Shown here: positions 1 to 7,683 of the stretch, one piece after another
Position numbering within the stretch: the first letter of the stretch is position 1
Layout of the letters: every line of letters starts with the position of its first letter
Assembly: GCA_965554225.1 (NCBI GenBank)
Contig: CBEVZC010000100.1
Coordinates: 1-10,714, forward strand
Reading direction: 5' to 3'
From: BMS3ABIN04 sp965554225
GTDB taxonomy: Bacteria > Bacteroidota > Ignavibacteria > Ignavibacteriales > Melioribacteraceae
DNA: 10,714 nt
Position numbers and translations under genes: made by a program
Notes under the pieces: generated by a model
Databases searched by the model: none
What the model saw: the letters and a program-made list of their open reading frames with translations, nothing else
Told to the model about the DNA's origin: nothing

Positions 1-525
1 TTTTTCAAATCCAAACCAAACGGTTTTTGTCTAGATGTGCTTTTGGTTTTTGAAGATCCCTATTTTCTTGACTTTTTGGGATTGAGCGATACCTATTCCG
101 AGAAAGATTTAGAGAGCGCCATCTTAGTTAAATTGCAAAAGTTCATCATCGAATTAGGTAATGATTTTGCTTTTCTAGCCAGACAAAAGAGAATTACTAT
201 TGACAACGAAGACTACTATATTGATTTACTCTTTTTTCACAGAAGATTAAAAAGACTGATCGCTATAGAGTTGAAATTTGGTGCATTTAAAGCCTCTTAT
301 AAAGGGCAAATGGAGTTTTATTTGAGATAGCTTGAAAAGTATGAAATGGCAGAAAACGAAGAAAAACCAATTGGGTTGATATTATGTGCCTCAAAAAACA
401 GCGAGTATATAGAACTGCTACAATTAGACCAATCAAATATAAAAGTAGCAGAGTATTATACAAACCTGCCTGGCCGGATGGCAGGAAAGGAGGAAGAATT
501 AACATCTAAACCTCCTTTTACTTAA
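1..525 (+). pseudogene. YhcG/DUF1016-family PDDEXK nuclease, C-terminal part, interrupted by a stop codon
   Basis: The frame is open from the left edge, so the N-terminus lies outside the window. The translation carries the C-terminal nuclease domain of YhcG/DUF1016: EDPYFLDFLGL, then YSEKDLE, FAFLARQKRITID, YYIDLLFFHRRLKRL and IAIELKFG. The Asp of YYIDLLF and the E-x-K of IELKFG fit the PDDEXK catalytic core. At 328-330 a TAG interrupts the family's usual YLRWL(D/E)KYE motif, exactly where Trp (TGG) is expected. The same frame then continues with LEKYEMAENEEKPIGLILC to a TAA at 523-525, which is also family-like. The end (LPGRMAGKEEE...) departs from the usual tail because a palindromic repeat sits there. 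Family members are putative nucleases often found near restriction or mobile loci. The product is probably inactive or truncated. A GTG at 37 could start the shortened frame, but homology continues across it, so it is unlikely to be the real start. Family call is confident; the pseudogene call assumes the base at 329 is correct. Confidence 0.85.
465..485. repeat. GC-rich imperfect palindrome (CCTGCC...GGCAGG) inside the nuclease frame
   Basis: Arms CCTGCC (465-470) and GGCAGG (480-485) flank TGGCCGGAT. The G+C-rich block contrasts with the AT-rich surroundings. It is read as LPGRMAG near the end of the nuclease frame. A related 16-bp palindrome lies at 8078-8093, inside another gene. This resembles the short palindromic repeats that insert in frame into bacterial genes; that it is a mobile family is inference. 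Confidence 0.6.
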
Positions 526-616
526 TTTTATTTATCGTTTTTTTCGTTCATTCCTTTATTTAATTAACTAAGTTAATATATTAAAACAACTTAACTGCTC
601 CTATGGTCATTTAATA

Positions 617-2164
617 CTATTTCATCAAAATCATTTTTTTAGTTTGTACATAATTACCGGTTTGTAATTTGTAGTAATAAATTCCGCTTGATAAACCGTT
701 CCCATCAAACTGAACTGAATAATTTCCAGGATTTTGTTTTTTGTTGACTAAGGTTTTTACTTTTCTTCCGAGAATATCGTAAATAACAAGTTTTACATTT
801 GACGTTTCACTTTTTACATTTAACGGAAGGCTATATTCAATTGTTGTACTTGGATTAAACGGATTAGGATAGTTTTGTGATAATTTATAATCAGTGGCAA
901 TTAGATTATCGTTTGCAATATCTGTAATTGTTTTATAAAAAACATTAATGTTATATGCTAAAAAACTATAAGAATTATAGATTGTTGCAAAGTCACCTAC
1001 GCTAAAACCAATAAAGCCGGGCGATTCTACCCAACTTGAATTTTCCCACATTTCTGATAATCCCATAATCATATTTGAATTGGAATCATAAGTATAAACA
1101 ACCCTTCTATCCTTTATCCACTGACTTCCGTCCCATTTTTCATTTAAGTTTTCGGTATTATTTCCATTGGCATCATATGTATAAACAAATCTAGAATCAC
1201 CAATCCAATTTGTTCCGTCCCAATTTTCAAAAAGCCATAAAGTTCTTAAACCGTTGGCATTAAAAGTATAAGAATATTTCTGAACATTAACCCAATCGGT
1301 ACCGTTCCATTCTTCCGATAGTAAAGAAGTCATGTAGCCGTTTGAGTTATAAGTAAAGGAAGAACGGTCTCTGTTAACCCAATCACTACCGTCCCAATTT
1401 TCATCTGACTGTGAAATAATTCTACCATTAGAATCGAACTGGTTAGTACTTCGGGAATCATTTATCCAGTTTGTTCCATCCCAATTTTCCACTATTGAAA
1501 TAAAAGTACTAGCAGTTTGTTCTGTAACAGTTTGTCGAGAATCCGGAATCCAAGCAGTACCATCCCAATCTTCGTTTATTTTGGATGATAGCTTTCCTTC
1601 AGAAGTATATTCAGTTCTCCATCTGCTATCATTCACTAACTGAGTTCCATCCCAAACTTGTTCTAACTCTTCAATTCTATTTCCGTTTGAGTCGTATGTA
1701 AAGGTTGATTTGTCATTAATAACCCAACCGGTGCCGTCCCAATTTTCAAACAATCTTTCGGTTCGCTGTCCATTAGAATTATAAGCTGTGGTTGTCCGCG
1801 TGCTGTTTACCAAACCGGTTCCATCCCAGTTTTGACTTATATCCATGATGATATTACCGTGATCATCATATTGATAAATCTCTTTAAATTTAGGTCCGAA
1901 TAAATCTTTTCCTACTACAGAATCCGGAACAGTAAGCTGAGCTAAAGTTTTATTTAAAGCTGAGTTTTGAGAATAAAGAAATTCTCTATTTTTTAGAAAG
2001 CCAACATTATTATTTGCTTCTAAAATTTTTTCATATTTATTTAGTAATTCATAAGAATGTGGATTACTTATAATATTTGTTTGCGAATGTAAAATTAAAC
2101 TTGTTGTAAAGAGTAATATCATTAGCTTTGAAATAAATGCTGGTCGGAATATTTTATTTTTCAT
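617..2164 (-). CDS. secreted WDGTxW/YD-like repeat protein with T9SS type A sorting domain
   Basis: 515 residues. A signal peptide at about 1-27 has a basic start and the hydrophobic core LMILLFTTSLILHS. From about residue 113 to 380 there are ten copies of a roughly 29-residue unit built on WDGTxWVNDSR, then an aromatic-rich strand and YDSNGN. This resembles YD/RHS-type repeats without their toxin end. From about residue 420 comes a T9SS C-terminal sorting domain: SQNYPNPFNPSTTIEYSLP, YDILGRKVKTLVNKKQ, SSGIYYYKLQTG and the end KKMILMK. The product should cross the outer membrane by the type IX system and have the tail removed or anchored. Ligand and role are unknown; surface adhesion or structure is a guess. 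The start is supported by AGGAG about 6 nt upstream. It lies 33 bp after the outer-membrane barrel gene and is probably the last gene of that operon. Confidence 0.88.
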   Translation of the reverse strand: MKNKIFRPAFISKLMILLFTTSLILHSQTNIISNPHSYELLNKYEKILEANNNVGFLKNREFLYSQNSALNKTLAQLTVPDSVVGKDLFGPKFKEIYQYDDHGNIIMDISQNWDGTGLVNSTRTTTAYNSNGQRTERLFENWDGTGWVINDKSTFTYDSNGNRIEELEQVWDGTQLVNDSRWRTEYTSEGKLSSKINEDWDGTAWIPDSRQTVTEQTASTFISIVENWDGTNWINDSRSTNQFDSNGRIISQSDENWDGSDWVNRDRSSFTYNSNGYMTSLLSEEWNGTDWVNVQKYSYTFNANGLRTLWLFENWDGTNWIGDSRFVYTYDANGNNTENLNEKWDGSQWIKDRRVVYTYDSNSNMIMGLSEMWENSSWVESPGFIGFSVGDFATIYNSYSFLAYNINVFYKTITDIANDNLIATDYKLSQNYPNPFNPSTTIEYSLPLNVKSETSNVKLVIYDILGRKVKTLVNKKQNPGNYSVQFDGNGLSSGIYYYKLQTGNYVQTKKMILMK

Positions 2165-2197
2165 GTCTTCTCCTTTTTTTATTATGTCTTTTAAATT

Positions 2198-2746
2198 TTA
2201 TATACCTGTTTTAATGCCGGCTCTAAGTTGAAGATTGTTAAATTTACTGATAATATTAAACGTTCCTGAAACATCAAAAATTAATTTACTGCTGATTGGC
2301 ATTTCATAACCGGCACCCAGAGCAAAAGTAAATTCTGCTGAACCTACACTTGCAGAGCTGCCGCCAAAGCTAAACCCTCCGGCACTTACCGATGGAATAT
2401 CAGTAGATACAGAAAAAAAGTTAAGACCTAACTGACCGATACCATAAAAACCAACTCCTGGGACAAAGAAATATTTTGCGCCCAAAAGCACGGGTACAGT
2501 ACTATAGCTAACGTTATCAGATTCCGTACTGTATTTTATATATCCGATTTGTGCAACCCCATTAAGTTGCGGAATAAATTGTAATTCAAACGCACCTGTG
2601 CCTCCGAAACCTAATTTTGCTCCATCACCAAAAGTGCCTACAGGTATAGAAACGACCGCACCAGCGCCGACTGCCATATTACTTTGTGCATTTATATTTG
2701 AAAGAAGTGCGATCATTAAAAAAAGTGTTGTTAATAGGTTTTTCAT
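2198..2746 (-). CDS. small outer-membrane beta-barrel protein
   Basis: 182 residues. The signal peptide (about 1-20) reads MKNLLTTLFLMIALLSNINA followed by Q. The mature part is rich in Gly, Ser and alternating hydrophobic residues, with strand-like pieces such as AVGAGAVVSIPVG, GTGAFELQFIP, AQIGYIKY, VPVLLGAKYFFV, GFYGIGQLGLNFF, FTFALGAGYEMP and LIFDVSGTFN. Size and pattern fit an eight-stranded OmpA/OmpX-like barrel (PF13505-like), probably inserted in the outer membrane by BAM. The last strand ends in Ile rather than the common terminal aromatic, which is mildly unusual. The start has CAGGAG about 7 nt upstream. It sits 32 bp after the frameshifted small secreted gene and 33 bp before the WDG-repeat cargo, suggesting co-transcription. 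No enzymatic motif is visible; the specific role is unknown. Confidence 0.78.
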   Translation of the reverse strand: MKNLLTTLFLMIALLSNINAQSNMAVGAGAVVSIPVGTFGDGAKLGFGGTGAFELQFIPQLNGVAQIGYIKYSTESDNVSYSTVPVLLGAKYFFVPGVGFYGIGQLGLNFFSVSTDIPSVSAGGFSFGGSSASVGSAEFTFALGAGYEMPISSKLIFDVSGTFNIISKFNNLQLRAGIKTGI

Positions 2747-2778
2747 TTTTTACTCCTGTTGTTAGATGTTTGACTATT

Positions 2779-2999
2779 TTATTCATGAATTATAAAAACT
2801 ATATTTCCCTCATAAGCATCAGTTGATTTTGTGACAGCCGAAGATAAAATGTTTGTAGTTGCCCAGTCACTGGGTACTTCAATAGAATTGAGTAATATTT
2901 CCGAATTTTCAAAACTATTATTTTCTATTTGAGTATATGAAATTCTATTTAGCAGTAAAAGAATGCTAAAAAGTGTAAAATGTTTTTTGTTTTAAGCAT
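2779..2999 (-). pseudogene. small secreted protein with a frameshift in an A6 tract
   Basis: From ATG at 2999 the frame reads MLKTKNILHF and stops early. If the A6 run on this strand (T6 at 2983-2988) had one more A, it would read MLKTKKHFTLFSILLLLNRI, then SYTQ and 53 further residues to a TAA at 2779. That gives an N-terminal basic stretch, a hydrophobic signal-peptide core and a mature part containing EVPSDWATTNILSSAVTKST and DAYEG. The mature pattern (W.T, then TKSTDAYEG) resembles the start of secreted carbohydrate-binding-like or T9SS-associated modules, but this piece is very short. An in-frame ATG also occurs 15 nt upstream (3014), behind which no clear ribosome site is seen. It lies 32 bp from each neighbour, in line with the operon spacing. 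It may be a true pseudogene, a phase-variable gene or a sequencing slip in a homopolymer. Confidence 0.6.
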
Positions 3000-3031
3000 T
3001 TTTATTTTCCCCATTTTGTTTAATGATTTTT

Positions 3032-3172
3032 TCAAAGTATATCAAAGAATCCGATGACAATTATTGTTAACAAAACACCAATTAATATTGATATGATAAT
3101 AATTATGCGGCTGACTATTTTTTCCTGCTTAGGAAGTAAGTCAAAATCTTGGTCTGTTTTCTTCTTTTTCAA
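3032..3172 (-). CDS. 46-residue single-pass membrane protein, function unknown
   Basis: The frame begins with TTG at 3172 and ends with TGA at 3032. The N-terminal half is charged and polar (KKKKTDQDFDLLPKQEKIV), then SR leads into one long hydrophobic helix, IIIIISILIGVLLTIIVIG, and the chain ends FFDIL. The layout suggests a single transmembrane helix with the Lys-rich end in the cytoplasm. There is no in-frame ATG before the upstream stop, so TTG is the only usable start; AAAGG lies about 5 nt before it. It heads a minus-strand run of four genes and is 32 bp before the next. I do not recognise the family. Chance occurrence in AT-rich DNA is possible for so short a frame, but the sharp polar/hydrophobic split and the operon position favour a real gene. 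Confidence 0.5.
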   Translation of the reverse strand: MKKKKTDQDFDLLPKQEKIVSRIIIIISILIGVLLTIIVIGFFDIL

Positions 3173-3181
3173 TTTTGCCTT

Positions 3182-3217
3182 TTATTCTTAATCATATTCT
3201 TACTCGTACTCTTAATC
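3182..3217. repeat. three tandem 12-bp repeats upstream of the small-gene operon
   Basis: On the minus strand the units read GATTAAGAGTAC, GAGTAAGAATAT and GATTAAGAATAA, each 12 bp and directly adjoining. The array ends next to the AAAGG ribosome site of the 46-residue gene. It may be a minisatellite or a repeated protein-binding site; nothing in the sequence decides between these. Confidence 0.6.
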
Positions 3218-3242
3218 TTCATTAAAAATATTCAGATGATTA

Positions 3243-3381
3243 TTAGAAGGCTCTGCAAAACATCATTTTGTCATATTGAGCGGAGCGAAATATCTCGATT
3301 TTAAGTATCAATGAGATTCTTCATCCGATAAAAAACATCGGAATCAGAATGACAATTTGTCAGTTATTCAAAGGCTTCTAA
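3243..3381. repeat. 139-bp MITE-like interspersed inverted repeat
   Basis: The ends read TTAGAAG at 3243-3249 and its complement CTTCTAA at 3375-3381. Moving inward the arms stay similar: GGCTCTGCAAAAC against GCCTTTGAATAAC, then TTGTCATATTGA against TTGTCATTCTGA, then ATCTC against GAATCTC. The right arm carries its own small hairpin, TCCGAT (3324-3329) with ATCGGA (3337-3342). The TTGTCAT.CTGAG core matches a palindromic repeat widespread between genes in Bacteroidota/Chlorobi genomes. It contains no gene and lies between the hybrid regulator and the four-gene run. It could end transcription of either side; that is inference. Confidence 0.75.
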
Positions 3382-3513
3382 GAGTCTGCTCAAGAAAATC
3401 TCATCATGTTTTTTAATTGTACCAAAAGTAAGTTTTGCGAAATAGACTTGCTGTCTGATTTGTTTCAACATTTTGCTTTTTTGTTGCAATATGTTAAAAA
3501 GTGCGAAATTAAT

Positions 3514-6500
3514 TTATTTTTGAGGGTTATTTTTCAATTTAAATTCCGAAGGGACACAATCAAACTGTTTTGAAAATGCTCTTGTAAATTGCGCCGGACT
3601 TGAAAATCCTATTTCGAATGCAATTTGTGTTACTGAAAATTTATCTTCTATTAAAAGTTTTGCGGCTCTTTTAAGTTTATGTATTCTTATAAATTCGCCC
3701 GGAGGTTGGGCAGTTATTTTCAATATTTTACGATGCAATTTTGTTCTGCTCATAAACAGTTCTTTTGCCAATTGCTCAGTTCCAAAATTTTGCTTATCAA
3801 TATTTTTATCAATTACTTCCAAAGCTTTTTTAATGAATTCATTATCGGCAGCGCTTAACTTATCGCTTCTAAATATAGTGTCTAAATTTTTATTGTATTT
3901 ATTTTTTATTCTTTTTCTTTGTTCAAGTAAATTTTCAATTCTAGTGAACAGTTCTCTGGAATCGAATGGTTTTATTAAATAATCATCTGCCCCAATTTGT
4001 AAGCCTTCCAATTTGCTTTCAAAAGAAGCTTTTGCGGTTAGAAGAATTACCGGGATATCACTTGTTTGCCATTCAGATTTTATTTTACTACAAAATTCAA
4101 TTCCATCCATTGAAGGCATCATTATATCGCTTATTATTAAATCGGGTATTTTTTCCGAGGCGGTTGTAATTCCATTAATTCCATTTTCTGCTTCAATAAT
4201 AAAATATTTTTCTTCTAATAAACTTTTTAAATATTTTCTTACATCATTAGAATCATCAACAATTAGTATTGAAGGTTTGTTTGGATCAATAAATTCAGTA
4301 TGTTCTGAGGTTTCTGTTTTTGTATAAACAGTTTCGTTATTCTTTGTCGCGGTAATTTCATACTTAGCTGCATTTTTAATTTTTTCTTCTTTATTTAAAT
4401 ATTCTTCACCGAGAGGAATTTCTAATTTGAATTCTGTCCCTTTACCGGCTTCACTTTTAACAGAAATATCCCATTTGTGTAAATCAATAAACTCTTTAAC
4501 CAAAGATAAACCAATACCGGAACCTCCGTAGTTACGCTGCATCGAATCATCTACTTGAAAAAACCGGTCGAATATTTTATCAAGTTTATCTTTAGGTATA
4601 CTTATTCCGCTATCCGAAATAATAATTTCGGCAATTGGTTTTGAAGTTATTAAATTTTGACTTACTATTACATTTATGTTTCCATTTCCCGGCGTAAATT
4701 TTAATGCGTTTGAAAGCAGGTTATTAATTATCTTCTCAAACTTATCTTTATCAATCCAGCAAATTATTTTTTCTGAATTACTTTCAAATTTTAGATTTAT
4801 TTTTTTCTGCTCGGCCAAAGATTCAAATGAAGAAACTAAACCTTTTAAAAGTAGAATTAAATTTTCTTCTTTTGCTTTTAATGGAATTGCAGCTTTTTCC
4901 AGTTGGGATAATTCAAGAAGCTGATCAATAAGTTCTTTTAGCCTATTGCTGTTTCGTTCAATTAAATCAATGCTTTCAGAAGTATTAGGTTCTTTTTTAT
5001 TTTTAAGTTGTTCCAGCGGACCTTTAATCAGCATAAGCGGAGTTCTGAATTCGTGAGAAAGGTTTGCGAAAAATCTCGATTTAATTTCTTCTAATTCCGA
5101 TTTTTGTTTAACTTCAAACTCTTTCATCTCCAGTTCATTACGGAGTTTTGTTCTGTTAAGTTCAAAGCGTCTTATGGCGTAAAGTCCAAGAACAATTAAG
5201 AAAACAAAAGCTATATTTGCCCAAATTGTTCGCCACCAAGGAGGATTTACTAAAATATTAAGAAGAGTTTCATTGTTTGTCCAAACGCCATATGCATTTG
5301 TACTTTTAACTTTAAATATATAATTGCCCGGATCTAAATTTGTGTAAGTAACAAATCTTCTGTTGCCGCTTTCAACCCAATCACTATCAAATCCTTCCAT
5401 CTTGTACGCATATTCAATTGATTTTGGTGAGTTGTAATCTAATGCTGCAAATTCAATTGAGAAAACATCTTGATCAGGGGATAATTCAATTTTTTTGGTA
5501 TTTATCAAACTTTTTTTGAGCAATGAATTTTTTCCAATTTTAACAGATTTATTAAATAATTGAAAATCAGTAAAAACCAAATTTGGTTTGTAATTAGAAA
5601 GTGAAATTTTATCCGGATCAAAAATATTTAATCCTTTTGTGCTTCCCATAAGAATGTATTTATTTTTGAAAATAATGGCAGCATCAGGATTCATTGAAGT
5701 GCCGTTTATTCCGTCTTCGGATGTGAAGTTTGTAAAGCTATTATTTTGGGTATTAAATAATGAAATTCCGGATCCGGTTCCAAGCCAAAGATTTCCATTT
5801 TCTGCTTCAACTATGCTATTTACTAAATTATTTTGCAATCCATCTTTCATTGAATAATATTCAAATTCAGTATTGAAATCATAAACTGATGAGTCATTTT
5901 TATTTGTAATTTTAATTTTATTCAATCCATTATTTGTTCCGATCCATAATATAGTTTCGTTATCTTTTATATTTGATTTTGATTCTGTAATACAAAAAAT
6001 ATTATTACTGTTAAGAGAATTGCTTGAATCTTCCATTTCTAACCAATGATGAAAAATTCCTCCGTTCTTATCTTCAAATAAATTTAAACCGCCGCCTTGA
6101 GTCCCTAACCAAATTCTTCCAAATCTATCCTCTTCTATTACCCAAACATCATTGTGAGAAAGACTATTATTATTTTCAGAATCATTCAGCCAAATTTCAT
6201 AGTCACCAGATTTGGGGTTTAATCTTGCTGCACCAACACCCCAATATCCTATCCAGATAAAACCGTTTTTGTCTTGTAGTAAAGATTTATTATAAAACAA
6301 AGCACGAGTATTTGTTTTTGAATTGTATAAATTCCAATTTGTAATTTTTCCAGTTGTTGTATTTAATTGCTTTAGACCTTTACCGTAGGTTCCTGCCCAA
6401 ATTTCATTTTTCTTAGTTTCTAATGACCAAATATGAAAATCATTTAGTGGTAATATTTTATTTATTGTTAAATCAGAGCCAAAGTTTTCTATCGAAAAAA

Positions 6501-7683
6501 TACCTTTCTCTGTACCTACAAATATTGTGTTATAACTGTTTTTTGATATTGCTGTTACATTTTTGTTATTCAATATTGAAAAATTGTTGTTCAATTTAAC
6601 TGAATTAAACTGTGTAGATTTTTTTGTGCTGTAACTTATTCCATGTTCAGTTACTAACCATATTACTCCCGATTTGTCTCTTAAAACTTTATTTATTTGA
6701 TTGCTAATTATGCTTTGAGAATTGTTATCATGATGAATAAAACGAATAATTTTATTAGTTGTTAAATTTATTTTAAGTAAACCTGAATACGAATCTGACC
6801 ATAATATTCTTTGACCATTCTCAATTTCATCAATAATGTATCCGGTAGCAGTTCCATACTGCAGATTTTGAGGATTTGGAATTTCAATTCTATCAAAGGT
6901 ATAATTTTTTACATTAAGCTTGGTTAGATGATTGTGTGCACTAATCCATATTAAATTTGAGTCAATAGGGGACTGTGTTAACTGCCAAATTAAATTGGAA
7001 CTTAACACTGTCTTATTATTTTTATCTTTAAAAAAATATGTTTTAAATCCATTTTGAGGATTCTCTGGATCAAAAATATTTAAGCCAATATATGTCCCGA
7101 CGATTATCATCCCTTTAGTATCTTCTAGGATTGATAAAACGTAATTATGACTTAAACTTTTAGGATTAGTTTTATCACTTACCCAATGATCAATTTTATT
7201 TAACTTAATATTTAACTTATACAGTCCATCTTTGTATGAACCAATCCAAATATTTCCTGCTCGGTCTTCGTAAAGAGATTTAATGCTATTTTCAGCACTA
7301 GCATTTGATTTCAGTTCCCATTTTGTGAATTTTTCAGTTGAAGGATCAAATTTATTTAGAACACCTGATTTAGTTCCAACCCATATATTTCCTTTGCTAT
7401 CCTCGGTTAAAGCCCAAATGCTGTTATCGGAAATACTTGTTGAATCTTCAGGATTGTTGCGGAATATTTTAAAGTTGTAACCGTCATATCTGTTTAAACC
7501 ATCATCGGTTCCAAACCACATAAAACCATATTGATCTTGAATAACTGTGTTTACTTTATTGTTTGATAATCCGTCTTTTACGGTAAGATGTTTAAATTTT
7601 AAAGATTGCGGAAATATTAATTGATTTGTACTTATTAGAATAAAAAAAATTGCAAAAACAAAGTGAATTAATTTTGCTGACAT
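3514..7683 (-). CDS. hybrid two-component system regulator (propeller sensor, kinase, receiver, AraC output)
   Basis: 1389 residues, the normal size for this family. Order: signal peptide (1-26); a periplasmic sensor of two propellers with many blade motifs such as DQYGFMWFGTDDGLNRYDG and DKNGFIWIGYWG (about 30-720); a Y_Y_Y domain (about 740-805, YKMEGFDSDWV...YTNLDPGNY); one membrane helix (about 817-840); histidine kinase with His877 in NLSHEFRTPL; ATPase domain with Asn992 (N box), Asp1024 (DSGISIP) and Gly1053 (GGSGIGLSL); receiver with Asp1143/1144, phospho-acceptor Asp1186 (SDIMMPSMDG) and Lys1238 (KPF); and a C-terminal AraC/XylS helix-turn-helix pair (about 1285-1385). It should sense a ligand in the periplasm and regulate genes directly from the membrane. 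Relatives usually control polysaccharide-use loci, but no SusC/SusD or glycosidase is nearby. The second Gly of the usual DxGxG box is Ser. The start has no clear Shine-Dalgarno and overlaps a palindrome. Confidence 0.95.
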   Translation of the reverse strand: MSAKLIHFVFAIFFILISTNQLIFPQSLKFKHLTVKDGLSNNKVNTVIQDQYGFMWFGTDDGLNRYDGYNFKIFRNNPEDSTSISDNSIWALTEDSKGNIWVGTKSGVLNKFDPSTEKFTKWELKSNASAENSIKSLYEDRAGNIWIGSYKDGLYKLNIKLNKIDHWVSDKTNPKSLSHNYVLSILEDTKGMIIVGTYIGLNIFDPENPQNGFKTYFFKDKNNKTVLSSNLIWQLTQSPIDSNLIWISAHNHLTKLNVKNYTFDRIEIPNPQNLQYGTATGYIIDEIENGQRILWSDSYSGLLKINLTTNKIIRFIHHDNNSQSIISNQINKVLRDKSGVIWLVTEHGISYSTKKSTQFNSVKLNNNFSILNNKNVTAISKNSYNTIFVGTEKGIFSIENFGSDLTINKILPLNDFHIWSLETKKNEIWAGTYGKGLKQLNTTTGKITNWNLYNSKTNTRALFYNKSLLQDKNGFIWIGYWGVGAARLNPKSGDYEIWLNDSENNNSLSHNDVWVIEEDRFGRIWLGTQGGGLNLFEDKNGGIFHHWLEMEDSSNSLNSNNIFCITESKSNIKDNETILWIGTNNGLNKIKITNKNDSSVYDFNTEFEYYSMKDGLQNNLVNSIVEAENGNLWLGTGSGISLFNTQNNSFTNFTSEDGINGTSMNPDAAIIFKNKYILMGSTKGLNIFDPDKISLSNYKPNLVFTDFQLFNKSVKIGKNSLLKKSLINTKKIELSPDQDVFSIEFAALDYNSPKSIEYAYKMEGFDSDWVESGNRRFVTYTNLDPGNYIFKVKSTNAYGVWTNNETLLNILVNPPWWRTIWANIAFVFLIVLGLYAIRRFELNRTKLRNELEMKEFEVKQKSELEEIKSRFFANLSHEFRTPLMLIKGPLEQLKNKKEPNTSESIDLIERNSNRLKELIDQLLELSQLEKAAIPLKAKEENLILLLKGLVSSFESLAEQKKINLKFESNSEKIICWIDKDKFEKIINNLLSNALKFTPGNGNINVIVSQNLITSKPIAEIIISDSGISIPKDKLDKIFDRFFQVDDSMQRNYGGSGIGLSLVKEFIDLHKWDISVKSEAGKGTEFKLEIPLGEEYLNKEEKIKNAAKYEITATKNNETVYTKTETSEHTEFIDPNKPSILIVDDSNDVRKYLKSLLEEKYFIIEAENGINGITTASEKIPDLIISDIMMPSMDGIEFCSKIKSEWQTSDIPVILLTAKASFESKLEGLQIGADDYLIKPFDSRELFTRIENLLEQRKRIKNKYNKNLDTIFRSDKLSAADNEFIKKALEVIDKNIDKQNFGTEQLAKELFMSRTKLHRKILKITAQPPGEFIRIHKLKRAAKLLIEDKFSVTQIAFEIGFSSPAQFTRAFSKQFDCVPSEFKLKNNPQK

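Noticed and set aside
287..505. Minus-strand 72-residue frame across the nuclease
   Set aside because: It is opposite a frame with clear nuclease homology. The LPSGQAG piece is the palindromic repeat read backwards.
540..600. Weak stem (AAGTT/AACTT) downstream of the WDG-repeat gene as a terminator
   Set aside because: The stem is short, AT-only and has no adjoining T-run on the minus strand, so it cannot be supported.
3364..3471. Minus-strand frame of 35 residues beginning MLKQIRQQVYF and ending SRLLEAFE
   Set aside because: It has no ribosome site, and its last codons lie inside the right arm of the 139-bp repeat, so it is more likely chance or a remnant.
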